A DNA stretch of 64,000 nt from Paragorgia papillata (GCA_035771165.1 JAWNZC010000235.1:310001-374000); one strand, 5' to 3'; positions 50,765 to 61,119 are shown, counted from the first letter of the stretch. A program made the numbers and translations. The notes: generated from the sequence alone by a model not told the origin.

Positions 50765-51078
50765 GGAGCATTCTTCAAAAATTTCGCGAGAATCCAACGT
50801 ATAGTCCTCGAGCTATGAACTTTCAAGGTTTGTCATAGAGAAATGTAGCCTCTCGGTAACAATGCCTTATGATGAAAACGCAAATGGACACCTATAAAAA
50901 CAATAGATTTTAGCATCAATGCTCATCGTACAATAGCACCATCTGCGTACGTCATAAAGCATTGTTACCAAGAAGCCCAAATTTCTTGAAAAACGAACTA
51001 AGCCATGACAAACTTTGAGAGTTTATAACTCGGGAAGTATGCGCTAGATTTTCCTGAATCTTCAGTCAATGATCCTGC
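50765..51078. mobile_element. Fold-back element with arms of about 110 bp
   Basis: Left-arm pieces CTTTCAAGGTTTGTCAT and CTCGGTAACAATGCCTTATG are matched in reverse complement on the right by CATAAAGCATTGTTACCAAG and ATGACAAACTTTGAGAG. The outer parts (GTATAGTCCTCGAGCTATGA and TTATAACTCGGGAAGTATG) pair as well. The spacer is about 75 bp. Non-coding; likely a MITE. Confidence 0.75.
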
Positions 51079-51124
51079 CATGCTCCCCATTTCACTAAAA
51101 CAGTGGCAACAAATTTTTCACTTT

Positions 51125-51640
51125 GACTGAAAATATTCGCATTGATTCACAGCCAGCGGCAGTAAGTAAAAGTGCCAAATTTGTAAGAACATTTGACAAA
51201 GTTATTATTATTATTATTATTATACTTAAACTTGGCAATTGTTTCATTTTGAAATTCTCAAAAACAAAGTTCTATTTTACGTGCGAAGTTTGTATGTTGA
51301 AGCACCGCCATTAAATTGACCGTGTTTGAGAAGAATGAGTTGAGGAGATCTTATGACGTCATAGACTTAACACAAACAAAGGGCCATTGTTGTTGTCAAC
51401 AACAGGGTCATATTGTTGTTATTGAGTCTATGACGTCATAAGCTTGCTCGACTCATTCTTCTCAAGCTCGGCCACTTTAATGGTGGCGCTCTAACATACA
51501 AACTTCACACGTAAAATATCACCTTTTCTGCAACGAATTTCGAAATGAAACTTTGCACAATTACCAAATACCATAACATCTTTAGGATTATGCGAAAACA
51601 TTGCCATCAATATTTTCATCAGATAACCACTTTAAAAAGT
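51125..51640. mobile_element. Fold-back element centred near 51,395
   Basis: Arms of more than 200 bp: GAGAAGAATGAGTTGAG, CTTATGACGTCATAGACT, ACGTGCGAAGTTTGTATGTT and CATTTTGAAATTC on the left recur inverted on the right (CTCGACTCATTCTTCTC, AGTCTATGACGTCATAAG, AACATACAAACTTCACACGT, GAATTTCGAAATG). The centre is a TTGTTGTTGTCAACAACA palindrome. A short ATT microsatellite (about 51,202-51,222) has expanded in the left arm only. Both arms carry a TGACGTCA CRE-like octamer as part of the inverted repeat. Confidence 0.85.
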
Positions 51641-51872
51641 GGGCTGTTTAAATGTTGCGATTGTCTTGTTGATCTTCCACTTATACTGCCTTTGCTTGAA
51701 AATTGAGAGCTCAATACGCTATATTCGTTCCCATAGTAGGCGCCATACTCGTCATACATTTAAAAATAAGAGTGGCGTCACGTGCATGATAGTAAAGTTA
51801 TGATTTTACTGTAACATCTTTGGCAGTTTTCCGTTTCCTTGCTTGAGATATATATTTTCGATTGTTTGATAT

Positions 51873-52855
51873 AGGCGGCCGGCCAAGGCTTCAAAATATT
51901 ACTTTTGATGGCATTTCTTGTTACAAGCAGGCAACCATGCTAAATCGTATCGGATAGTGTATACTTTGAAGGTGAGGGGTGTTGGCAGCCGTAATTATTG
52001 ATTTATATACTAAAATTTAGAGCTTTTTGAAAGCACAATGTGATGAATGGGATATATGTAAAGTGCTGCCTATTTACGTTTGTGTTTTATTTGAATTGGC
52101 TAATTCAGAATTCTATCCAATCAGCGTGCATGAAGTTCTGATTACACTTATTCGCATAACTCACAATTATAAACAAACAAGAAACATAGCGCAAATTCGC
52201 CTAAATTTAACACTTAGAAGAACAGCCACAACAATCTGAAAACATTTTGTTACAAGCAGGCAACCACCATATAAATGTAGCTTAGACATTCATCAAGATG
52301 ACTAGGCAGGTTGCCTTCCGTGTATCACCGGATAGAAGTGTTGAACCGGTGAGTTAACTGTCTAAGGACATTATGAGCAACACTATAGAAAACTACCAAA
52401 ATAAAACGAAGTAATTTACGAATATGAGACTTTCCTGTAGCTACCAGGTCTAATAAATTTCTGATCAGTCTTGGCAAGCTTACCTTTTTTGGCTTTGCTT
52501 CGAAGTATTACATTTAGGTGTATTCACGCCATATTTCTTGTTTGTTTATGATTGTGAGTTATGCGAATTAGAATAATGAGAACTTCAGGCACGCTGATTG
52601 GATAGCATTCTGAATTAGCCTATTCAAATAAAACACAAACGTAAGTGGGCAGCACTTTACAGATATCCCATCCATCACATTGTGCTTTCAAAAAGCTCTA
52701 AATTTTAGTATATAACTCAATAATTACGGCTGCCAACACCCCTCACCTTCAAAGTATACACTATCCGATACGATTTAGCATGGTTGCCTGTTTGTAACAA
52801 AAAATGCCATCAACGGTGTTTTCGAGACACTTTTATCGAGGTTGGCCGTCCGTCT
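51873..52855. mobile_element. Large fold-back element, arms of about 310 bp
   Basis: Left arm 51,873-52,190 and right arm 52,540-52,855 are reverse complements at roughly 85-90 percent by eye. Shared stretches include ACAAGCAGGCAACCATGC, AAGGTGAGGGGTGTTGGCAG, AGAGCTTTTTGAAAGCACAA, CCAATCAGCGTGC and GCATAACTCACAATTATAAAC. Outer ends are TAGGCGGCCGGCCAAG and, inverted, TAGACGGACGGCCAAC. The 350-bp centre contains a third copy of TTACAAGCAGGCAACCA. The ORF at 52,027-52,239 starts with TTG inside an arm and is not credible. Looks like a non-autonomous DNA transposon with very long inverted repeats. Confidence 0.85.
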
Positions 52856-53020
52856 AATATGCAATTCACAAATTCAACATTTTGACGTCACATAATTTAT
52901 GTATGAGTTATATCGTAGAAGGTTATATGTCGTCGTACCATGTTTAGTACACCCACATGCTTCCCTTCCAATTAATTTGGTTTGATAATAATTTGCTTAA
53001 TTTACATATCAAAAAAACTG

Positions 53021-53540
53021 AAATATAATACAAGCGAGAATTTGTGCATGGTAACACGACGTTTATTAATTATTGCTGAGCTTTAAGAATGAGGGAATGA
53101 ATTTATTGAAGTTTTAAAAAATCTTACGATGTCACAGGAGAGTCAGTCATATTGAATAGCATTTGGTTAGCTCTCTTCGGTCAACAATCCTGATTCATTA
53201 TGTAACTTAATTGATTTTAGAACAAAAGTCTTCCTCTTCTGCTGCTGCATGTCCATCGTAAAACGATGACTAGGTGGGTTGGGGGTGTTTGAGCCTCCGA
53301 TGCCGCTGCAGATGTGGAAGGAAGGGTTGAGAATAAAAGTAGTAAGCACGTAGCGTAACTATACCATTGTGTTCTTGCGTGATTTTGGTTGTTTATATAT
53401 AGTTGGCTTTGTTTATACGACGAGAGCCACTGGACACAATGTTGACAATTGCTCTGATGAAGGTCTGAGTCAACAGGGCGAAAGCTCAGCAAATAATAGA
53501 CGTGATGTTACCACATAATCTCGCTTGTATTATAATTTGC
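53021..53540. mobile_element. Element with 60-bp inverted ends and a CTGATGA...CGAAA motif
   Basis: The left end (ATAATACAAGCGAGAA, GGTAACACGACG, ATTATTGCTGAGCTTT) reappears inverted at the right end (AAAGCTCAGCAAATAAT, CGTGATGTTACC, TCTCGCTTGTATTAT). Immediately inside the right end is CTGATGA, 19 bases that can form a weak stem, then GAAAGC, the two conserved strands of a hammerhead ribozyme core. Penelope-like elements are known to carry such motifs at their termini. The overlapping minus-strand ORFs (53,167-53,492) have no reverse transcriptase or endonuclease signature, so this would be a non-autonomous remnant. Confidence 0.5.
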
Positions 53541-54075
53541 CACCATGAAAACATTCAAAGAATTAAACTGAAATATCTCAACAACGAAGCAAGGCCTAGA
53601 AACGAATTTTTTTTTTTTTTTTCATTTTAATGTGCTTATGCATTGAAAAATCATTCAAAATAAACTCTCTTGCTTGAAAGAACTATATAAAGTATAAAGA
53701 TTGGCGTTTACGACTCTTCCATATCTCACATCGTTCCTCAGATTTTTTTTGATTTTTTTTCTCCTACTCAGAGCTCCTAAATATAGCTGAATTATAGCAG
53801 TCTTGATGACCGTAGAGAAGAACTCTGCCAAAGCTTTTTTCGCAAAATTGTCAACCACTCACAAGGCAGCTTGTCCTCATTCCATTTAACACGTCTCGAC
53901 CAAATACTACTTTAAGGAACATTAAACCAATGTATATACCATTGTGTAAGACAAATAGGTTTAAAAATAGTTTTATTCCATCGGCCTATGTCGCATATAA
54001 CAATAGCCATAGTCAATAGTTAAAATAATTAATATACATTTTTTAAGGTTTTTTAAAGTTAATAGTTAAATTTAT
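53541..54075. other. Unannotated sequence with a poly-T tract
   Basis: A run of T lies near 53,607-53,622. The minus ORF 53,655-53,858 has no recognisable domain. Otherwise AT-rich and featureless. Confidence 0.35.
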
Positions 54076-54100
54076 GAGATAGATAGATAGATAGATATAT
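54076..54100 (+). repeat. (GATA)n microsatellite
   Basis: About five GATA units, followed about 180 bp later by its complement-type CTAT/CTGT tract. Confidence 0.9.
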
Positions 54101-54282
54101 CGTTTATTTCCAAAATACCTCAATTACAGCTTTAAAGGGAACTGAATTACAGAGGGTTACATCATATATTAAAACAGGAATTTTGAAATACTTATATGTA
54201 ATTACTATCCTATGAGTGGTATAAGAAAAAAGAAATTATTCTATATCAACACATATTCCTCAGCTGTTTGGTTTTTACAATT

Positions 54283-54416
<134 letters not shown>

Positions 54417-54419
54417 ATC

Positions 54420-54661
54420 GATATGTAAATGATCCTCACTTTGCCGTCACTCTGCATAATGACTTACTAAAAAAAAACTGTATATCTTTGAGATTATTGA
54501 ATCATGGCACTCGAATCGTAAGCTAACGTTTTAGTATCGTTGGGTACACTCACTCTCACACACATGCACAGTTTCACAATTGGGTTATATAATCCATATA
54601 GAAAGGCTTTTTAGCAAATCATTATGCAGTGTGACGTCAAAGTGAGGATCATTTACATATC
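54420..54661. mobile_element. MITE of about 242 bp with 53-bp inverted repeats
   Basis: GATATGTAAATGATCCTCAC plus TTTGCCGTCACTCTGCATAA at the left is mirrored at the right with only a few differences (TTATGCAGTGTGACGTCAAA, GTGAGGATCATTTACATATC). The left end directly abuts the compound microsatellite, so a target-site duplication cannot be read. Confidence 0.85.
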
Positions 54662-55745
54662 AAACAAAAATATGAAAGAGTTGTAAACGCCAATCTTTAA
54701 AATTTCTATGATGTTTTCAAGTAAACGAGTTTATTTCAAAGCGAATTTTTCACTGCATAAGGACTTTAAGTATTCTTTCCAATAACACCGGTTTTCATGG
54801 GCACTTTAATAAACAGATGACACGGATGCGTGTCTATATACCAGTAATGTCAACTAGTGCTTACCTTAATCTTCAACTTCGACTGTAGATTTTGGTTTAA
54901 TCCACATCAGAAGATGTTATCATACAACAAAGGAGACCATGAAAGGCAAACGAAAACAAACAACTCTTAGTATATGGGTAAAACAGATTCGGTGCAAGCT
55001 AGGAATGAAAAAAATTAAACTTTTCAAAAACCTAATTTCCGGCCAAATATCAAAAAGGTATAAAGCCATTTTATATGTGCGCTAATATATAAATTAAAGT
55101 TAATGAGACAACGTTCACTACAAGCTGTGCCAAAACCTTGAACAGGAAGGTTGGCCAAGGTGCTACTCCCATCCATCAACAACCGATATATATGCCAGAT
55201 AGTTCTAATGGTCGTTTTCTCCAGCTTGCCAGTGCACGTGAAAAACATGTGATACGGCACTTGCTAACCAATTAGAACGTTAGTTCTCTCTTCGGCGGGA
55301 AAAGTAACCAATTACAATTCGCGCAAGAGTCACATATAAGCTCAAAACGCTGCAAAACGAATCACTTCATCCAAGAGCTCTACATCGAAAGCTATACTTG
55401 TAAGCTCTACACGGGAATTTTTTCCCACCCACCCACCGCTTCAAAATTACACTTATACAAGCTCCATACACGGGTTGCGACGCACATATTTTCGAAACGA
55501 GAAATATTGGTATATACGTGGAAAGAAATCTGCCAATATCATTTGGTAGCAGATTTTTAGCTTCGTTTCCTTTACGCTGTGTAAAACAATGGACACCGGG
55601 AAACACGTGGTAATGTTTCTCCACGAACGAACAGAGAGTTTGAAGAACTTCAAACTATTTTTGTAAATAATTCATTGGTGTCATTCTTGATGGTTTTATG
55701 TTCCTGTGTAAAAATATAAAGTTTTGGTTTGGGGATGAAGTGCTC
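54662..55745. other. Unannotated sequence with a promoter-like patch
   Basis: ORFs at 55,024-55,260 and 55,367-55,653 (minus) show no domain I recognise. Around 55,268-55,340 there are two ACCAATTA boxes 40 bp apart and CATATAAG about 25 bp further on, a spacing that would suit an RNA polymerase II core promoter on the plus strand, but no coding exon is evident downstream. Confidence 0.35.
55265..55342 (+). promoter_or_regulatory. Candidate polymerase II promoter (CCAAT, CCAAT, TATA-like)
   Basis: Two ACCAATTA motifs (about 55,268 and 55,307) precede CATATAAGCTC (about 55,332). This is motif evidence only. No transcript or ORF supports it. Confidence 0.2.
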
Positions 55746-56138
55746 CCAATGGTCAGGGGCGTAGCGTGACCATTTTGACGGGGGGGGGGGGGGTGTAACG
55801 TCTAAGTTTTACCGACGAACACGTGGCCGTGGACGCTCCTCCGGAGAAAAGTATCTAGGCACGAGGTTATATATACATACGAAATCCACCGTTATAGCTT
55901 CATGTTTTGATGTTTATTTTCCACATAAACACCTTTATCATAATTACATGCATATCACTAAATAAGTGTATGGTTGGTTGCAACTTACGATCCTATAACT
56001 CCGCTATAAGTCTATATAAGTATAACACTAGTTAGTCATTGTAAATCTACAAATACGATGCACTGTATTTTCAATCACAAGACAGTGTAGTAAATCATTA
56101 AAAAAGTACAAAACGCGCATGCTGCATGCATTATCGTT

Positions 56139-56690
56139 TTAAATTTTAACTTTCCTAGTCTTACATATGGACCACGAGTCGCCAAGTTTATCCAGGTCAA
56201 GGCAGTCCAACATGTCATTTGCACTCGATAAAATCATTAAGTCGTCAAGACGATCTTCTTTCATTGTCGATCTCAGATAGCTCTTTACCAGCCTTAACTT
56301 GCTGAAGGAACGTTCATTGCTTGCGACGGATACTGGAATGGTCAACGCTAATTGGTAAGCTTTAGCAAGGCTTGGGTGAAAACGTTGCTTCCCGAGGAAA
56401 CACTTTGCTGCATCCCATAAATTCTTTGCACCACTCTTTTCGATGTCATTTCCCATCATTTCGATGTCTGCCAATAATGCATCGGGATCTTTCAAATCAT
56501 TGGGAAATGTTGCACACAACTTGTCGACTTGTTGCTTGGTGCACTTTGCTACTTTTTGTGGTAGCAACACGGTCACAGGAATAAATTCGTTTAAAACCTC
56601 TGTCCTCTAAACCTGAAGTGAGATGTCTGATGAATCTGACACCGTGCGTGGGAAACTGGAGTAACAATTGACAACTAGCAACTAACAAGA
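56139..56690 (-). pseudogene. hAT transposase, C-terminal dimerisation domain, frameshifted
   Basis: The 145-residue frame (56,576 to 56,139) holds the hAT C-terminal dimerisation motif: VASNERSFSKLRLVKSYLRS near residues 84-103, followed by TM, RLDDLMIL and an acidic C-terminus. Its nominal start is GTG within a longer open frame that is closed upstream by TAG near 56,606. A second frame (56,688 to 56,497) supplies plausible upstream sequence (VRFIRHLTSGLEDRGFKR), so a frameshift lies at about 56,585-56,610. The catalytic DDE residues and the BED finger are absent because the element is internally deleted. The protein cannot transpose. The closest relatives are probably ZMYM1-like or zinc-finger-MYM-associated hAT proteins of invertebrates; this is from memory of the family. 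Confidence 0.8.
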
Positions 56691-56979
56691 TGTAAAGTTT
56701 TATCGTGTGAAAATTACACGTGAACCGGAAATAAAGATTTTCCGCGTGGTCTCGATTTCATTCACCAGAAATTGCACATTAATTAAATCAAACATTTTTA
56801 CAACTGGAAAACTTTAAACTGTGACTAAAAGTTATTTTTACCGACAACAAATTTTAATGTAGACGAACAGTTTACCGATAGCCGGCAGGTTTATTTATCA
56901 CAAGGTTTTCAAACTTCCAGTTTAACCGATCAGACTCCGCGTTTTACCGACTAGTTCAGTAAAAAGTGGGGGGGGTGTT

Positions 56980-56980
<1 letters not shown>

Positions 56981-57018
<38 letters not shown>
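56981..57018 (+). repeat. Poly-C tract (38 C)
   Basis: Uninterrupted C run inside the right end of the hAT element, preceded by GTGGGGGGGGTGTTA. Its exact length is likely to be inaccurate in any sequencing technology. Confidence 0.9.
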
Positions 57019-57019
<1 letters not shown>

Positions 57020-57089
57020 CACGCTACGCCCCTGCCAATGGTCACCTTCAAGCCCATAGACTCAGGTTATTTAATGTAAATATAATGAT

Positions 57090-57393
57090 CATAGGCGTAC
57101 GGGCACAAATTTATAGGGGGGGGCGGAGAACATTTTGCCCGACTGAAACGGAAATTGCCCGACTTTTGATATAAAAAAATCACTAAGTGCGTGTTGTTCA
57201 ATATACTTTATCTCCTACAATACACAGATATTAAATTGTTTTGATTACTTTTCTTTATTTTCATCCTATTTTAAACATTTTTCCCTATATTTTTTCCCGA
57301 CTTAGCTTGAAAATTTGCCCGACTTAGCAACATTTCCATTCGTCTGGGGGGGCAGCTGCCCCCCCTGCCCCCCCCCCGCCTCGTACGCCTATG
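57090..57393. mobile_element. hAT-type MITE with 8-bp TSD
   Basis: It starts CATAGGCGTACGGG and ends CTCGTACGCCTATG. ATAATGAT is repeated exactly at 57,082-57,089 and 57,394-57,401. At 304 bp with G- and C-runs just inside both ends, it has the same general plan as the neighbouring 1281-bp hAT but different termini. Two short segments beginning TGCCCGACT and TTGCCCGACTTAGC occur internally. Non-coding. Confidence 0.9.
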
Positions 57394-57422
57394 ATAATGA
57401 TCAGTCGAATCGTAAGAACTGT

Positions 57423-57557
57423 CCAAGGGGATTATGACCCCTTGGTTTAGGTTGATGTCTTAGGGGGCGCTACCCCTTTGGCAGGATATGTCCTACTTGG
57501 GGATTATTACCCCTAGGGCATTAGCACAGTCCTAATGGGGTATATATACCCCAGGAC
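57423..57557. repeat. Cluster of five short G-C hairpins
   Basis: In 135 bp there are five self-complementary segments: CCAAGGGG/CCCCTTGG (57,423-57,445), AGGGGG/CCCCTTT (57,462-57,478), AGGATATGTCCT (57,483-57,494), TTGGGG/CCCCTAG (57,497-57,516), and GTCCT-AAT-GGGGTATA/TATACCCC-AGGAC (57,529-57,557). Most share the GGGG(N)CCCC plan. This is not a known family to me. Confidence 0.75.
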
Positions 57558-57851
57558 AACAATCTAAGGCCATGTAAGAATGAGTTGTTCGGATGATGTT
57601 TGACCACAATTTTGGACAATCGGAGTACTTCACACCAAACCCCTTCTCCCAAAAAACTTCGTGTGTGTGCCATTAGTATTCATTCGCTTGGTTGCTCGGC
57701 CTTTCCTTTTAAAGAACGGCTTGAATCATTAAGGGTTGAAAAAACCCCTAAAATAGAACAGAAAGCGCGCGAAAAGCTGACTAAGGTAATGTTTCCATGC
57801 AATAATACGTACTTATTTGCCGGCTCTAATTGGCTCGATCGTTACAGCATG

Positions 57852-57984
57852 CAAGCAACTAAACTAAAGTAAACTAAAATAAACTAAAGTGAACTAAAAG
57901 TAAACTAAAGTAAAGTAAAGTAAAGTGAAGTGAAGTAAAGTAAACTAAACTAAAGTAAGCTAAAGTAAACTAAAGTAAAGTACT
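57852..57984 (+). repeat. AAACT/AAAGT pentamer minisatellite
   Basis: About 26 degenerate pentamers of the type AAACT, AAAGT and GAAGT. It borders the next repeat directly. Confidence 0.9.
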
Positions 57985-57985
57985 G

Positions 57986-58357
57986 CTCTGTACTGACTGA
58001 TCGAGCTACATGCATGGTCAAGTTGGGAGCAAGGCCGTGGAATGATGGTGCTTATATTTGGAAACTGAAATCTAGTTTCTTCAATATCGAGAGACTTAAC
58101 ACTTGATCTTATATCGTTGGAATATTATTGTGGGACAGCGAACTTAGATGAGATTCAAACCCGGATTCAAACGTACCCGCGACGTTCGGTTTACTAGTCT
58201 GACTCTCTATACTGACTGATCGAGATACATATATAGTCAAGTTGGGAGCAGGTCGTGAAATGATGGTACTTATATTTAATTGATATTTCGAAACTGAAAT
58301 CCATATAGTTTCTTCAATATCGACAGACTCGACTCTTTACCTTATGTTGTTAGACTA
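57986..58357 (-). repeat. Partial tandem duplication, possibly tRNA-derived SINE
   Basis: 57,986-58,136 and 58,204-58,357 are direct repeats with an offset near 218 bp (shared TACTGACTGATCGAG, GTCAAGTTGGGAGCA, GAATGATGGT, TAGTTTCTTCAATATCGA). On the minus strand, TATCTCGATCAGTCAGTA and, about 45 bp on, GGGTACGTTTGAATCC resemble polymerase III A and B boxes at tRNA spacing. This suggests a tRNA-derived SINE, but the tRNA fold is not convincing and there is no clear tail. Confidence 0.45.
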
Positions 58358-58526
58358 ATAAAGATTACCCTGTCACTATAGAGATTCATTAAAGGGTCCC
58401 CCTAATAAAACTTGTATTTTACCTCTGAAACTTTATATAAAAAATAGGCACGCCCAGGCGTGCATGTATCTACTGCGTTTAATGCCTATAGCTACTATGG
58501 TAGAAACAATGATGCAACTGTGTACT

Positions 58527-58643
58527 TGTAACAACCTTGTATTCATAGCTGAACAAGATTCTTGACAAAATTGATGGAATTGTATCTAGTTGTAACAACC
58601 TTGTATTGAGATCTAGAGCTGAACAAGATTTTTGACAAAATTG
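58527..58643 (+). repeat. Direct repeat of about 50 bp
   Basis: GTAACAACCTTGTATT, then AGCTGAACAAGATT and TTGACAAAATTG, occur in the same order at 58,527-58,573 and 58,591-58,643 (period about 64 bp). Confidence 0.85.
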
Positions 58644-59802
58644 TCTACTGTATGCTCACAGGCCATGCTGTGTTTTAACTTTGATAAAGAACTCAGACTC
58701 TCAGAGTAAAGCCAGCAAGGCACAGAAGGCTAAGTGCTAACAACTCTACTCATATCTGGCATGAGACCAAGCCCGGACAGGTGCATGGTCACCCATTCAA
58801 ATACTAACTCAAACCAAATGGGCTTTACTCCGGTCCTCAGTGGTGAGAGGCAGTGCACTAATAACTTGACTATTAAAGCTATGGTACTAAAAGCTATAGT
58901 CATAAAGTATGGTAGTAACGCTTTAAGTAGGTCAATCAAATTAACATAACTATATAACAACTCACAAAATTTGAATTAATTGACTAATTTAAGACAGTAT
59001 TTAAATATTTTCGTTACAACAATTTGTCAAACAATAATGCAATCTAGTTAGAAGGTAAAGAAAATCGCTTGAGATAACAAGCATCTCGAGTATTACTGCT
59101 GTAAAATTTAATAGTGAATGAAAAAGATCTCCAGCAAATTATGTCATCAAAATTTTAAGAGCAACCATACATTAATTGTTCTTCAAGACATATGCATACA
59201 TGCAGAAAAAGGTACAATAAATGTTTGCACATTCATAACACAGATTTTACGTGACATTGACAGCTGCAGCATACAATTTTACTCCATTAATACTGTATAT
59301 AGACTTGCCAATTACTGACATTTGACTATTTGTCATCTACATCGACAATATGTTATTTAATAGCATATTTCGCTCGTGGACTACCATAGGTTTTGGGCAT
59401 TGTTGCTTGACCATGAAGCTAACTTTGTTTTCTTAGAGGAAGGTTATCCATTTCTATTCGGCAACGCACAGTCTTGTCAGGTTACGAAGCTCGACTGAAT
59501 ATGAAATCGTCCACGCGACGACTCGATTAATCTTCTTTCAAAAACTTTTATCGTTATTGCAACAACGTCTAGTACATCACAATTAAGAAGAATTGACTAC
59601 GATTCATACTTAAAATACTTACTAAATTTGTAAAAACTTCCTCTTGTTGAATATCCCGTTCCTTGTCAAATATCTCGCTCCATGCGGCCATGCTGTCAAC
59701 AGTGACTTATGAAATCCTTGGTGTACAGTAGTTATTTTGGCTTCGGTGGTCTGTCGTGAGTCAATCGTTTTATTTTTGACTAACTCCGAAGGCATTCTTT
59801 TG
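58644..59802. other. Unannotated sequence
   Basis: Overlapping ORFs on both strands at 58,730-58,960 and a plus ORF at 59,118-59,318 show no recognisable domain. Mostly AT-rich; no transposon ends identified. Confidence 0.35.
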
Positions 59803-59911
59803 TTACCTTACCTTACCTTACCTTACCTTACCTTACCTTACCTTACCTTACCTTACCTTACCTTACCTTACCTTACCTTACCTTACCTTACCTTACCTTA
59901 CCTTACCTTAC
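59803..59911 (+). repeat. (TTACC)n microsatellite, about 22 units
   Basis: A perfect pentamer run. It is not the TTAGGG telomere motif. The ORF across it (59,737-60,042) reads Leu-Pro-Tyr-Leu-Thr repeats and is spurious. Confidence 0.97.
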
Positions 59912-60334
59912 GCGGACGACAGCAATGTATCTACTCGCGCATGCGCAGTAGATACAAAAACGATCAATTATATAGAAGCCTTACCACACATTCCGGTGCA
60001 GGTCCTGAGTATAAAGTCGGAATGCCAGATCTCGGGTTTTGATTTGCAACGTTTAACAGTTTGCTCCAAAACGGCTTGCCTGGGTTGGAAACACGAAAAG
60101 AACAATTATTGTGCGGTATGATCATTTTTTCTTCAATTGCACGGCTATGCCATTAAATATCAATAGAAATATCTGAGTTAAATATCAAAAAGTTTTTATT
60201 ATGGAGATATTTGAATCATATAATATCATGAGTTTGTGACGTCAATGCCTTTAACTCATAGATATGGGAGGTGTAGATCGCGGACCCACAACAGGATCAC
60301 TGTATCGATAGTGTCACCACTTTTCAGCTCCAAA

Positions 60335-60487
60335 ATGGCGGCCCAAGCGGGAAAATCGAAGATGGGGGCTGAAGTGACCAAATTGACGAAAACAAAGAGA
60401 GTGATTCTTCTGGAAAACTACTGCATGCTTCAAATTAACAGAAAAAGCGAATATATTCAAGACAGTGTTTTTGATAGTTTTGGTTGA
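60335..60487 (+). CDS. Possible short ORF or first exon starting ATGGCGGCC
   Basis: An ATG in a favourable context (CCAAAATGGCGGCC) opens a 50-residue frame, beginning MAAQAGKSKMG and rich in Lys/Thr, ending at TGA. No domain is known to me. The ATGGCGGC motif is also a YY1-type element and is common at the start of animal genes, so this may be a first exon, a regulatory motif, or chance. A related inverted copy of the start region lies at about 60,852-60,885. Confidence 0.2.
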   Translation: MAAQAGKSKMGAEVTKLTKTKRVILLENYCMLQINRKSEYIQDSVFDSFG

Positions 60488-60713
60488 CAATTACAGCCAT
60501 TCACTAGAGTTAAAGACCGGCTGTAGGGCATTTGTTTTCTTCACTTTCGCAATCTACGACAACGATAAACAAAAGTATCCTAACAAAGGTATTTCCAATT
60601 CTAAAAAACTTTTAGGTCATCTTAGAAGAATTAAAGCCAAAAAACAAGTAAAATGAAAGCAAGAAGCTCGATCACTAAAAATAAATCGATTTAACCGATT
60701 CAAAATTTGGACA

Positions 60714-60896
60714 TTATAGAATTGAAAGTAATATTTTTTTTAATTCCGAACATAGGTACTGATGTTGTTGAGCTTCCCGACAGGCTTGAAACAATTCTTT
60801 ACAATTAGTTTTTTCTTGAGAGTCACTTAAAGTGACTTGTCCCGTTAGGGTCACTTGAGTTTTTGCCCGGTTGAGCCGCCATCTTGAATCCCCCAT
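60714..60896 (-). CDS. Possible short ORF on the minus strand, 60 codons
   Basis: It starts at ATG (60,896). Within it, out of frame, lies AAGATGGCGGCTCAACCGGG, which resembles the plus-strand ATGGCGGCCCAAGCGGG of 60,335. The product is hydrophilic with no recognisable domain. Doubtful as a gene. Confidence 0.15.
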   Translation of the reverse strand: MGDSRWRLNRAKTQVTLTGQVTLSDSQEKTNCKELFQACREAQQHQYLCSELKKILLSIL

Positions 60897-61119
60897 AGTC
60901 AGACTCGTCCCTAGTCGTTATATCGTACGCTGCTAGGCTAAACTCACAAGGGGATCTGGGAAGGGGAGAGAAAAAATAACGACAGGCAGATTACACATTC
61001 AAAATGGCAATGCAAAAATTCTAGATGCTGAAGAAAGACCATTTCATCGAACTTTATTGTGCATTTTTGGCTAACAAACTCTCTTGTCCTCAAGAACATG
61101 TAAGTGGAACCTGTCAGAA

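Larger units (their letters stand above)
55754..57034 (-). mobile_element. hAT element, internally deleted, with 8-bp TSD
   Basis: It begins CAGGGGCGTAGCGTG and ends CACGCTACGCCCCTG, near-perfect terminal inverted repeats. CCAATGGT is duplicated exactly on both sides (55,746-55,753 and 57,035-57,042). A G-run follows the left end and a matching C-run precedes the right end. It is 1281 bp long, far shorter than autonomous hAT elements (usually 2.5-5 kb), and keeps only the 3' part of the transposase gene on the minus strand. Confidence 0.93.

Noticed and set aside
59803..59911. Interstitial telomere
   Set aside because: The unit is TTACC, not TTAGGG or another telomeric repeat I know, and it is perfect and short.
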